Source of the DNA: Actinomycetes bacterium
GTDB taxonomy: Bacteria; Actinomycetota; Actinomycetes; Actinomycetales; Microbacteriaceae
Reading direction: 5' to 3'
DNA length: 16,130 bases
Assembly (NCBI GenBank): GCA_023386675.1
Contig: JAEWJG010000145.1
Span: forward strand, 1 to 16,130
Position numbers and translations under genes: made by a program. Positions 6,893 through 12,973 of the stretch are shown in pieces (position 1 is the first letter of the stretch; each line of letters opens with the position of its first letter). The notes under the pieces were generated by a model. It was not told where the DNA came from, made no database searches, and was given only the letters and a program-made list of their open reading frames with translations.

Positions 6893-7540
6893 TCACCCGA
6901 GCTGCGCGACGCGCTCCGCCAGCAGCGAGACCCCGATCAGCGTCATGGCGATCGCCGAGACCCGCGCCACGATCATCGTGCCGCGGGGCCGGGCCGCCAG
7001 CAGCCTCCTGGCCAGCATCGCCACCGCCGGGTAGACCACCGCGCACGTGGCGACGAACATCCCGCCGAGCAGCAGCATCTGCACGGCCGGCGCCCAGCCG
7101 GCGTGCGGCGAGGTGAACTGCGGCACCAGCGCGACGAGCGCGAGCAGGCCCTTCGGGTTGAATCCGCTGACGCCAGCGCCGCGGAGGAACGACGCCAGCG
7201 GCGTGCCGGCCGTCCCGGTCGTGCCCGTCGTCCTGGAGGTCGCGTGCGCGGTCAGCGGGGCGGCCGACCGGAGCAGACCGCCGATCCCGAGCCAGAGCAG
7301 GTAGAGCGCGCCTCCCACGGTGAGCACGTCCAGCAGCACCGGGTTCGCCGCCACCAGCGCGCCCAGGCCGACGGCGACCGCGCAGACCACCACGAGGTAG
7401 CCGAAGAGGATGCCTCCGATCGACGGCACGAGCGCCCTGCCGCCGACGCCCACCGAGACCGCGTACGCCCAGTCGGCGCCCGGTGTGCAGACGAGCAGCA
7501 CGGTCACACCCCAGAAGCCCAGTGCCAGAGCCGGATCCAT
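6893..7540 (-). CDS. LysE/RhtB family amino-acid exporter
   Basis: A 215-residue membrane protein with five or six hydrophobic segments. It shows the family's N-terminal pattern (GFWGVTVLLVCTPGADWAYAVSVGVGGR, the conserved CTPG turn), an amphipathic cytoplasmic loop near residues 90-115, and FLRGAGVSGFNPKGLL, the usual N-P-K segment before the fourth helix. Family members export lysine, arginine, threonine, homoserine or other small amino acids; the substrate cannot be read from sequence. The ATG at 7540 has AAAGGGG about 7 bases upstream on the minus strand, inside a small hairpin (CCCCT and AGGGG, 7547-7562) that could mask the ribosome site. It is divergent from an Lrp/AsnC regulator, the classical arrangement for amino-acid-responsive export control. 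Confidence 0.88.
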   Translation of the reverse strand: MDPALALGFWGVTVLLVCTPGADWAYAVSVGVGGRALVPSIGGILFGYLVVVCAVAVGLGALVAANPVLLDVLTVGGALYLLWLGIGGLLRSAAPLTAHATSRTTGTTGTAGTPLASFLRGAGVSGFNPKGLLALVALVPQFTSPHAGWAPAVQMLLLGGMFVATCAVVYPAVAMLARRLLAARPRGTMIVARVSAIAMTLIGVSLLAERVAQLG

Positions 7541-7621
7541 CCGCGTCCCCTTTCGACAGGGGAAAGCTATGCCACGGGAGACCGGAGGTGCTTCCGACTT
7601 TCCAGCGTCGCAACCCTGAAT

Positions 7622-7635
7622 GTGGAAGAATCCAC
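7622..7635 (+). promoter_or_regulatory. Perfect palindrome over the lrp-type gene's -10: likely autoregulatory operator
   Basis: GTGGA-AGAA-TCCAC, a perfect 5-bp inverted repeat with 4-base centre, overlaps AAGAAT (7626-7631), which lies 7 bases before the ATG at 7639 and is a plausible -10 for a leaderless mRNA. A dimeric regulator bound here would block its own promoter. The rest of the 98-bp divergent region holds a possible minus-strand -10 (CATAGC, 7571-7566) for the exporter gene. Confidence 0.5.
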
Positions 7636-7638
7636 TGC

Positions 7639-8091
7639 ATGGATGCGATCGACCGGGAGATCCTTGCGGCGCTGCAGGAGGATGGCCGGCTCAGCCTCAC
7701 GGACCTCGCCGCGCGCGTCGGTCTCACTCTGTCGCCCTGCCACCGACGCGTGCGCGAGCTGGAGCGCGACGGCGTCATCGAGCAGTACCGCGCGGTCGTG
7801 TCGCCCGCCGCGGTCGGGCTCGACTTCGAGGCGATCGTCTTCGTCACGATCGACCGCACCGACCCGGAGACCGTCGGAGCGTTCGAGGAGGGCGTGCTCG
7901 CCATCCCGAACATCGTGCAGGCCGAGCGGCTGTTCGGCGACCCGGACTACATGCTCCGTGTGCTGACCGCCGACCTCACGGCGTACCAGGAGCTGTTCGA
8001 CGGCCCGCTCGGGGCGCTGCCGGGCGTGCGCAAACTCAGCTCCACCCTGGTGATGAAGCAGGTGACCGGGCGCCGCGCGCTGCCGACCTGA
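7639..8091 (+). CDS. Lrp/AsnC family transcriptional regulator
   Basis: A 150-residue regulator of the feast/famine family. The N-terminal AsnC-type helix-turn-helix spans roughly residues 4-50 (IDREILAALQEDGRLSLTDLAARVGLTLSPCHRRVRELE), followed by the RAM/ligand-binding domain (FVTIDRTDPETVGAFEEGV ... VQAERLFGDPDYMLRVLTADL ... SSTLVMKQV). Start ATG 7639 is where the HTH begins naturally; the in-frame opening upstream to 7483 would run back into the exporter's promoter and is rejected. Such proteins bind amino acids and act as dimers or octamers. Here it most likely controls the divergent LysE-family exporter and itself. The inducer is unknown. Confidence 0.92.
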   Translation: MDAIDREILAALQEDGRLSLTDLAARVGLTLSPCHRRVRELERDGVIEQYRAVVSPAAVGLDFEAIVFVTIDRTDPETVGAFEEGVLAIPNIVQAERLFGDPDYMLRVLTADLTAYQELFDGPLGALPGVRKLSSTLVMKQVTGRRALPT

Positions 8092-8092
8092 T

Positions 8093-8109
8093 CCGGCTGC
8101 GTCAGCCGG
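8093..8109. terminator. Compact hairpin between the Lrp-type gene and hemolysin III
   Basis: A perfect 7-bp stem CCGGCTG-CGT-CAGCCGG begins 2 bases after the regulator's stop and includes the stop codon of the convergent hemolysin III gene (8102-8104). There is no T tract; it may act as a minimal shared terminator. Confidence 0.4.
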
Positions 8110-8944
8110 CGTTGTAGGCAGGGTGCAGCGCGATGAGCAGGGTCGCCGTCCAGTGGCAGAGGAACGCGAGCACGGTGAGCGTGTGGAAGATCTCATGGAA
8201 GCCGAACTTCCCGGGGAACGGGTTCGGGCGCTTCAGCCCGTAGATGACCGCGCCCACCGTGTAGAAGACACCGCCGGTGAGCACGAGCACCATCATCGCG
8301 ACGTTCGCGTTCACCAGGTCGACGATGTACATCATCGCCGCCCAGCCGAGGGCGACGTAGATCGGGACGTAGAGCCAGCGCGGCGCGGTGATCCAGAACA
8401 CGCGGAACCCGATCCCGACCAGCGCGCCGGCCCACACCAGCGAGAGCAGCAGGACGCCCTTGTCCGGCGGCAGGGCGAGCACCGCCAGCGGGGTGTACGT
8501 GCCGGCGATCAGCAGGAAGATGTTGGCGTGGTCGATGCGCTTGAGCACGACCTTGGTGCGGGGCCGCCAGTTGAAGCGGTGGTACAGCGCCGAGTTGCCG
8601 AACAGCAGCATCGACGTGAGCATGAACACGGCCGACGCCCACTTCGCCGGCGCGCCGTGGGCGAGGCAGATCAGGACGATGCCCGCCGCGATGGTGACCG
8701 GGAACGTGCCGGCGTGGATCCATCCGCGCCAGGTCGGCTTGACATCGGCCGGGTCGGCGAGCGACGCGTCGAGCAGCGGGATGTTGGGCAGGTCGGGGCC
8801 GGCGTCGCGCGCCTCGCGCTCGTCGGCCTGCACCGCGGCGTCGGATGCGTCGAGCTGCGCGGTGGGCTCGGCGAGACGCTCCGCGACATCCTCGCCGCGC
8901 ACGGGTCCGGTGCGGTCGGGGCTCGTGTTCTTCCGGGGCGACAT
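8102..8944 (-). CDS. trhA: Hemolysin III family membrane protein (TrhA/YqfA, PAQR superfamily)
   Basis: A 280-residue protein: a hydrophilic N-terminal extension of about 70 residues, longer than in many family members, then seven hydrophobic helices. Family motifs are all present: MLLFGNSALYHRFNW, RIDHANIFLLIAGTYTP, and the closing GFHEIFHTLTVLAFLCHW. The conserved histidines and the first-motif serine are the expected metal-binding set of PAQR-type proteins. The E. coli homologue affects membrane energetics; haemolysis is not implied. The ATG at 8944 has no ribosome site but has TACGCT 6 bases before it, predicting a leaderless message. It is divergent from a cis-prenyltransferase, the same pairing as Rv1085c-Rv1086. 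Confidence 0.92.
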   Translation of the reverse strand: MSPRKNTSPDRTGPVRGEDVAERLAEPTAQLDASDAAVQADEREARDAGPDLPNIPLLDASLADPADVKPTWRGWIHAGTFPVTIAAGIVLICLAHGAPAKWASAVFMLTSMLLFGNSALYHRFNWRPRTKVVLKRIDHANIFLLIAGTYTPLAVLALPPDKGVLLLSLVWAGALVGIGFRVFWITAPRWLYVPIYVALGWAAMMYIVDLVNANVAMMVLVLTGGVFYTVGAVIYGLKRPNPFPGKFGFHEIFHTLTVLAFLCHWTATLLIALHPAYNAG

Positions 8945-8950
8945 AGGACA

Positions 8951-8956
8951 AGCGTA
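8951..8956 (-). promoter_or_regulatory. -10 element TACGCT of trhA
   Basis: On the minus strand TACGCT ends 6 bases before the ATG at 8944, giving a predicted leaderless transcript. Confidence 0.6.
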
Positions 8957-9021
8957 GGGGAGGCGGGTGCCGGGATGCTGTGAGCCGCACCCGCGCGCAG
9001 CCCGTCGCCGCGCAGCCGCGC

Positions 9022-9027
9022 TAACGT
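9022..9027 (+). promoter_or_regulatory. -10 element TAACGT of the cis-prenyltransferase gene
   Basis: TAACGT ends 6 bases before the GTG at 9034, again the leaderless geometry. It shares an 89-bp divergent region with the trhA promoter. Confidence 0.6.
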
Positions 9028-9033
9028 AGCAGG

Positions 9034-9831
9034 GTGAGCAGAAGCGCGACGCCGGGGGACCGGCTGATGGCCAGCGGCCTGCTCTACCGGCTGTACCAGA
9101 AGCGGCTCCGCCGCGACCTCCACCGCGACGCGCTGCCGAAGCACGTGGCGATGATCATCGACGGCAACCGGCGCTGGGCGCGGCAGGCGGGGCTGACCAC
9201 GGTCGCCCACGGCCACCGCGCGGGCGCGGCGAAAATGCGCGAGTTCCTGGAGTGGTGCGACGAGCTCGGCATCGAGGTCGTGACGCTGTACCTGCTGTCG
9301 TCGGACAACCTCACCAACCGCGAGAGCTCCGAGCTCGGCGACCTGATCGAGATCATCGCGCAGCTCGCGGAGGACGTCTCGCAGTACCGCGACTGGCGGG
9401 TCAAGCACGTCGGCTCCACCGCAGGCCTGCCCGCGCGGCTGGTGGAGGCGCTCGTCGACGCCGAGCGCCGGACGGCCGAGAACACGGGCATGCACATCAA
9501 CCTCGCGGTCGGCTACGGCGGCCGCAAGGAGATCACCGACGCGATGCGCAGCATCGTCGCCGCGCACCACGCCGAGGGTGGCAGCCTCGAGACGCTCGCC
9601 GACCTGCTCACCCCGGACCTCATCGGCGAGCACCTCTACACCGGCGGCCAGCCCGATCCGGACCTCGTCATCCGCACCTCGGGCGAGCAGCGGCTCAGCG
9701 ACTTCATGCTGTGGCAGAGCGCGCACAGCGAGTTCTACTTCGTGGAGGCGCTCGGGCCCGACCTGCGCGAGGTCGACTTCCTGCGCGCGGTGCGCGACTA
9801 CTCCCGCCGTCAGCGCCGCTTCGGCAGCTGA
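9034..9831 (+). CDS. uppS: Isoprenyl transferase (cis-prenyltransferase, short-chain Z-FPP synthase type)
   Basis: A 265-residue undecaprenyl-diphosphate-synthase-family enzyme that condenses isopentenyl diphosphate onto an allylic primer in cis. Signature MIIDGNRRWAR at 40-50 includes the catalytic Asp43. Later come VTLYLLSSDNL, INLAVGYGGRKEI and PDLVIRTSGEQRLSDFMLWQSAHSEFYF with the second diphosphate-binding Arg/Ser set. NRRW in place of NGRW, SSDNL, and the position next to hemolysin III resemble Rv1086, which makes the short (2Z,6E)-farnesyl diphosphate, rather than the long-chain Rv2361c. Chain length is therefore inferred to be short, feeding lipid-carrier synthesis with a second long-chain enzyme elsewhere. 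GTG 9034 is preferred over ATG 9067 because of the leaderless -10. Confidence 0.93.
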   Translation: MSRSATPGDRLMASGLLYRLYQKRLRRDLHRDALPKHVAMIIDGNRRWARQAGLTTVAHGHRAGAAKMREFLEWCDELGIEVVTLYLLSSDNLTNRESSELGDLIEIIAQLAEDVSQYRDWRVKHVGSTAGLPARLVEALVDAERRTAENTGMHINLAVGYGGRKEITDAMRSIVAAHHAEGGSLETLADLLTPDLIGEHLYTGGQPDPDLVIRTSGEQRLSDFMLWQSAHSEFYFVEALGPDLREVDFLRAVRDYSRRQRRFGS

Positions 9832-9871
9832 GCCGCGCCGTCACAGTTCGCGGGGCGGCTCCGGCGTCCGG

Positions 9872-9877
9872 CAGAAT
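9872..9877 (+). promoter_or_regulatory. -10 element CAGAAT of the class-V aminotransferase gene
   Basis: CAGAAT ends 6 bases before the GTG at 9884. The 52-base gap from the prenyltransferase stop has no ribosome site, so a leaderless transcript is likely. Confidence 0.55.
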
Positions 9878-9883
9878 CATCAG

Positions 9884-11002
9884 GTGACGACGATCGAGGA
9901 GTTCGCCCGCGGGTTCGGCGAGGAGCCCGGCTACCTGGACTACGGACGGGTCGGCCCGCTGTCCGCCACCGTCCGCGCCGAGGCGCTCGGACAGTACGAG
10001 ATCCTGTCGCGCGCCCGCTTCGGCACCATCGAGCGGATGCGCGCCGAGGACGACCGGGTGCGGGACGCGGTGAGCGCCCTGACCCGATTCCCCGCCGACC
10101 AGATCGTGTTCCAGCCGAACGCGTCCAGCGGGCTCCTGCACGCCGCCTTCGGACTCACCGGCGGGGACGTGCTGCTGTCGCTCGCCGAGTTCCCCTCCCT
10201 CACCTACGCGGCCGAGCGCGCCGCGAGCGCCCTCCGCGTCATCACCCCGGTGTGGCTCGAGACCGACCACGACCGTGTGACGCCCGCCCGCATCCGGGAG
10301 CAGCTCACCGACAGCACCGCGGCCGTCATGGTCAGCCTCGTGGACTCCCGCACCGGCTACCTCGCCGACATCGACGGCATCCGGCAGGTCATCGGCGACC
10401 GGCTGCTGGTCGTGGACGCGATCCAGGGCTTCGGCGTCGTGGATGCGCCATGGGAGGTCGCCGACGTCGTCGTCTCGGGCGGCCAGAAGTGGATGCGCGC
10501 GGGCTGGGGCACCGGCTTCCTCGCGCTGAGCGAGCGCGCCATCGACCATCTGACGCCGGTGTTCAGCGGCTGGACCGGCTCCGGCCCGGAGCAGCCGTGG
10601 GACGAGGTGCGCGATCCGGTGCGCGGCGCCGGTGCTTTCTCCGTCTCGAACCCGGACCTCGTGGCCGAGGCGCGCTTCGCCGCGGCGCTCGAAGAGGTCG
10701 CCGCGGTCGGGGTGGACGCGGTGGCCGCCGCCGTCTCGGACAACGTCGAGCGGGTGCTCGAGCTCGCCGACGAGTTCGCCGTCCCGGTCTCCTCGTCGCG
10801 GAGCCCGAACGAGCGGGCCGGGATGGTCGTCCTCGAACCGCTGCCCGAGCAGCTGACGGCGCTCGGCGCGTCGCTGTTCAACCACGGCATCACGGCGTCC
10901 GTGCGGGCCACCAACGCGCGTATCAGCATCCACGCGGGCACCACGGAGGAGACGCTCGACATGCTGCGTGCGGCCTTCACCTCGTACGCGTCGGTCGCCT
11001 GA
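9884..11002 (+). CDS. Class-V aminotransferase-fold PLP-dependent enzyme
   Basis: A 372-residue fold-type I PLP protein of the aminotransferase class V/cysteine desulfurase superfamily. The internal aldimine lysine is K202 in VVSGGQKWMRAGWGTGFLALS, with the PLP-pyridine aspartate at D178 (VVDAIQGFG). FQPNASSGLLHAAF (76-89) is the usual cofactor phosphate-binding region. It resembles the kynureninase/isopenicillin-epimerase-like side of the family more than IscS, since no active-site cysteine loop is evident. The actual substrate cannot be assigned. GTG start supported by the CAGAAT box 6 bases upstream. No pathway partners adjoin it: a prenyltransferase precedes it and PhoH follows after a 208-base leader region. 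Confidence 0.85.
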   Translation: MTTIEEFARGFGEEPGYLDYGRVGPLSATVRAEALGQYEILSRARFGTIERMRAEDDRVRDAVSALTRFPADQIVFQPNASSGLLHAAFGLTGGDVLLSLAEFPSLTYAAERAASALRVITPVWLETDHDRVTPARIREQLTDSTAAVMVSLVDSRTGYLADIDGIRQVIGDRLLVVDAIQGFGVVDAPWEVADVVVSGGQKWMRAGWGTGFLALSERAIDHLTPVFSGWTGSGPEQPWDEVRDPVRGAGAFSVSNPDLVAEARFAAALEEVAAVGVDAVAAAVSDNVERVLELADEFAVPVSSSRSPNERAGMVVLEPLPEQLTALGASLFNHGITASVRATNARISIHAGTTEETLDMLRAAFTSYASVA

Positions 11003-11087
11003 CAAGCTCCCACAACTGGGGGCGAATGTTCACCTGGCCGAAACACGACACGCGGCCCCGGGAAGTCGCGATGTCGGTGGCCGGGCG

Positions 11088-11093
11088 TAGTTT
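11088..11093 (+). promoter_or_regulatory. -10 element TAGTTT of phoH
   Basis: With the 6-base spacing used elsewhere in the window, TAGTTT predicts a transcript start at A11100, the first paired base of a helix, and a 111-nt leader before the GTG at 11211. No clear -35. Confidence 0.45.
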
Positions 11094-11099
11094 CAAGCC

Positions 11100-11210
11100 A
11101 TCGGGCACCGCGCCCGATCGAGACGGCCACAAAAGTTCGTCTCGAAACCAGCGGCCGTCTCGCCAGTGAGATCCGCCGGCTCCCGAGGGACCGGCGGGGT
11201 GGGAGTGGTC
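11100..11210 (+). promoter_or_regulatory. Candidate structured 5' leader of phoH
   Basis: Three perfect hairpins fill the leader: ATCGGGC with GCCCGAT (11100-11118), CGAGACGGCC with GGCCGTCTCG (11119-11128 and 11153-11162), and CCGCCGG with CCGGCGG (11173-11197), the last ending 3 bases before the GGGAG ribosome site. TCGAGACG (11118-11125) can instead pair perfectly with CGTCTCGA (11138-11145), excluding the long-range helix. The first two hairpins abut and could stack coaxially. I recognise no known riboswitch class. The 97 bases before it (11003-11099) hold the end of the aminotransferase unit and the TAGTTT box, without a convincing terminator. Confidence 0.5.
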
Positions 11211-12569
11211 GTGGCGGAATCAGCAACCCGACAGGCAGCAACCCGGTCGAAGGACCAGGCGGATCGAGCGGCGAGGACGACCGAGCGCACGTATGTGCTC
11301 GACACGTCGGTCCTCCTCTCGGACCCGAAGGCGATCTTCAACTTCGCGGAGCACGCTGTCGTCATCCCCGTCGTCGTCGTGAGCGAGCTCGAGGGCAAGC
11401 GGAACGACCCCGAGATCGGGTACTTCGCGCGCCAGGCGCTGCGGAACCTCGACGATCTGCGGGTGCAGCACGAACGGCTCGACTTCCCGATCCCCGTCGG
11501 CGACGGCGGCTCGCTGCGCGTGGAGCTCAACCACTCCAACATGAGCGTCCTGCCGAGCGGCATGCAGCTCGGGGACAACGACTCGCGCATCCTCGCGGTC
11601 GCCCTCAATCTGTCGAACGACGGGTTGGACGTCACGGTCGTCTCCAAGGACCTCCCACTGCGCGTCAAGGCCGCGTCCATCGGCCTCGCCGCCGAGGAGT
11701 ACCGGCACGAGCAGGCCGTCGACTCCGGCTGGACCGGCATGGCGTCGATCGACCTCGGCAGCGACGACATGGCGTCCCTCTACGAAGAGGAGTGGATGCG
11801 CACCGAGCTCGCCGCCGGCCTCCCGGTCAACACGGGGCTCGTCATCCACTCGGACCGCGGCTCGGCGCTCGGCCGGGTGGTCGCGGACGCGGAGATCAAG
11901 CTCGTGCGCGGCGACCGCGACGTGTTCGGCCTGCACGGCCGCTCGGCGGAGCAGCGCCTCGCGATCGACCTGCTGCTCGACCCGGAGGTCGGCATCCTGT
12001 CGCTCGGCGGCCGCGCCGGCACCGGCAAGTCGGCGCTCGCGCTGTGCGCCGGGCTCGAGGCGGTGCTGGAGCGCAGGCAGCACAAGAAGATCATGGTTTT
12101 CCGCCCGCTGTACGCGGTCGGCGGCCAGGAGCTCGGCTACCTGCCGGGGGACGCCAGCGAGAAGATGAACCCGTGGGGCCAGGCGGTGTTCGACACCCTC
12201 GGCGCCCTCGTCTCGCAGAACGTGCTCGACGAGGTGCTCGACCGCGGCATCCTGGAGGTGCTGCCCCTCACGCACATCCGCGGCCGGTCGCTGCACGACG
12301 CGTTCGTGATCGTGGACGAGGCGCAGTCGCTGGAGCGCAACGTCCTGCTCACGGTCCTCAGCCGCATCGGCCAGAACTCGCGCGTCGTGCTCACCCACGA
12401 CGTCGCCCAGCGCGACAACCTCCGCGTCGGCCGCCACGACGGCGTCGCGAGCGTCATCGAGACGCTGAAGGGCCACCCGCTGTTCGCGCACGTGACCCTG
12501 ACCCGCTCGGAGCGCTCCGCGATCGCCGCCCTCGTCACGGAGATGCTGGAGGCCAACGAGCTGGCCTAG
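11211..12569 (+). CDS. phoH2: PhoH family ATPase with N-terminal PIN domain (PhoH2)
   Basis: A 452-residue fusion of a PIN nuclease domain and a PhoH helicase-like ATPase. PIN: TYVLDTSVLLSDP with D31, the EGKRND segment and LGDNDSRILAVAL supply the acidic metal-binding residues (about 27-150). PhoH: Walker A GRAGTGKS (267-274), Walker B VIVDEAQ (366-372), plus TLTRSERSAIAALV at the end. Mycobacterial PhoH2 is described as an RNA unwinding and cleaving enzyme, so RNA processing is the likely role. GTG 11211 is preferred over upstream in-frame GTGs because GGGAG lies 5 bases before it; the extra residues from 11166 are not PIN-like and lie inside the structured leader. Convergent with fumC. Confidence 0.93.
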   Translation: MAESATRQAATRSKDQADRAARTTERTYVLDTSVLLSDPKAIFNFAEHAVVIPVVVVSELEGKRNDPEIGYFARQALRNLDDLRVQHERLDFPIPVGDGGSLRVELNHSNMSVLPSGMQLGDNDSRILAVALNLSNDGLDVTVVSKDLPLRVKAASIGLAAEEYRHEQAVDSGWTGMASIDLGSDDMASLYEEEWMRTELAAGLPVNTGLVIHSDRGSALGRVVADAEIKLVRGDRDVFGLHGRSAEQRLAIDLLLDPEVGILSLGGRAGTGKSALALCAGLEAVLERRQHKKIMVFRPLYAVGGQELGYLPGDASEKMNPWGQAVFDTLGALVSQNVLDEVLDRGILEVLPLTHIRGRSLHDAFVIVDEAQSLERNVLLTVLSRIGQNSRVVLTHDVAQRDNLRVGRHDGVASVIETLKGHPLFAHVTLTRSERSAIAALVTEMLEANELA

Positions 12570-12591
12570 CCCGCCTAGCCGCCGTCGAGTC

Positions 12592-12637
12592 CACGAAGAG
12601 TGCACGCTGAGACCCGTCTCGGCGTGCACTCTTCGTG
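12592..12637. terminator. 22-bp hairpin after phoH
   Basis: Two 22-base arms (12592-12613 and 12616-12637) pair with a single G-U wobble and only two bases between them, 22 bases after the phoH stop. No T tract follows, so it is not a canonical intrinsic terminator, but it is the only candidate for phoH. It also marks the left edge of the MepB fragment. Confidence 0.5.
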
Positions 12638-12639
12638 TA

Positions 12640-12864
12640 GTGGGCGGTGGGTCGCGTCACGAGATGGTCGTCGTCCGCGAGGGAGCGCGCTTCGGAGCGT
12701 TCGTCTTGCCGGCGCCGGTTCTCGCCGCGCGCGGGGTGGTGGCGGTCGACGGGCGGGGCGGGAAGCGCGGGTTCCGCCTCTACCCGCCGTGGTCGGACGA
12801 TCTCAATCCGCAGGCGACCGCGACCCGGGCCTGGCAGTGCCCGTTCTACGTCGATCTCGGCTGA
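12640..12864 (+). pseudogene. C-terminal fragment of a MepB-family gene
   Basis: An open frame of at most 74 residues. The part from about 12655 reads MVVVREGARFGAFVLPAPVL, then GKRGFRLYPPWSDDLNPQAT and AWQCPFYVDLG at the end. This order (a DGxxFGxFVFP-like strand, a KRGFRxYPPW motif, a final TxxWQxxYFxD) is how MepB-family proteins finish, as I recall them; complete members are about 150-170 residues. The first half is missing, replaced directly by the 22-bp hairpin after phoH. There is no ribosome site before the GTG at 12640 or the ATG at 12664, so expression is doubtful. It ends 9 bases before the fumC terminator hairpin. Likely a decayed or truncated horizontally acquired gene. Confidence 0.6.
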
Positions 12865-12873
12865 CCGCCGCCC

Positions 12874-12926
12874 AGCACAGGAAAAACGCTCCCGATCACG
12901 CGGATCGGGAGCGTTCTTCCTGTGCT
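12874..12926. terminator. Strong intrinsic terminator of fumC (hairpin of 24-base arms)
   Basis: Arms 12874-12897 and 12903-12926 pair with one mismatch around loop ACGCG. On the minus strand the GC core CGCTCCCGATC/GATCGGGAGCG is followed by five T residues, a canonical terminator for fumC. On the plus strand the run is TTCTT, so it can also stop transcripts coming from phoH. Confidence 0.9.
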
Positions 12927-12945
12927 CGGCCGGCTGCACGGGCCC

Positions 12946-12973
12946 GCCGGGGTGGGTCAGCCGGGGTGGGTCA
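12946..12973. repeat. 14-bp perfect tandem duplication across the fumC stop codon
   Basis: GCCGGGGTGGGTCA occurs twice in immediate succession (12946-12959, 12960-12973). The fumC stop codon (12957-12959, minus strand) lies at the junction. Since 14 is not a multiple of 3, the copy changes the frame after fumC. Confidence 0.9.

Noticed and set aside
7483..7638. Upstream extension of the Lrp-type regulator to 7483
   Set aside because: It would run through the exporter's start and the shared promoter region; the helix-turn-helix begins directly at 7639.
11166..11210. GTG 11166 as the phoH start
   Set aside because: The extra 15 residues overlap a perfect hairpin, are not PIN-like, and the only ribosome site (GGGAG) serves 11211.
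12535..12939. Minus-strand frame across the MepB fragment and the two hairpins
   Set aside because: It reads through the fumC terminator and the phoH end, has no recognisable domain, and has no ribosome site.
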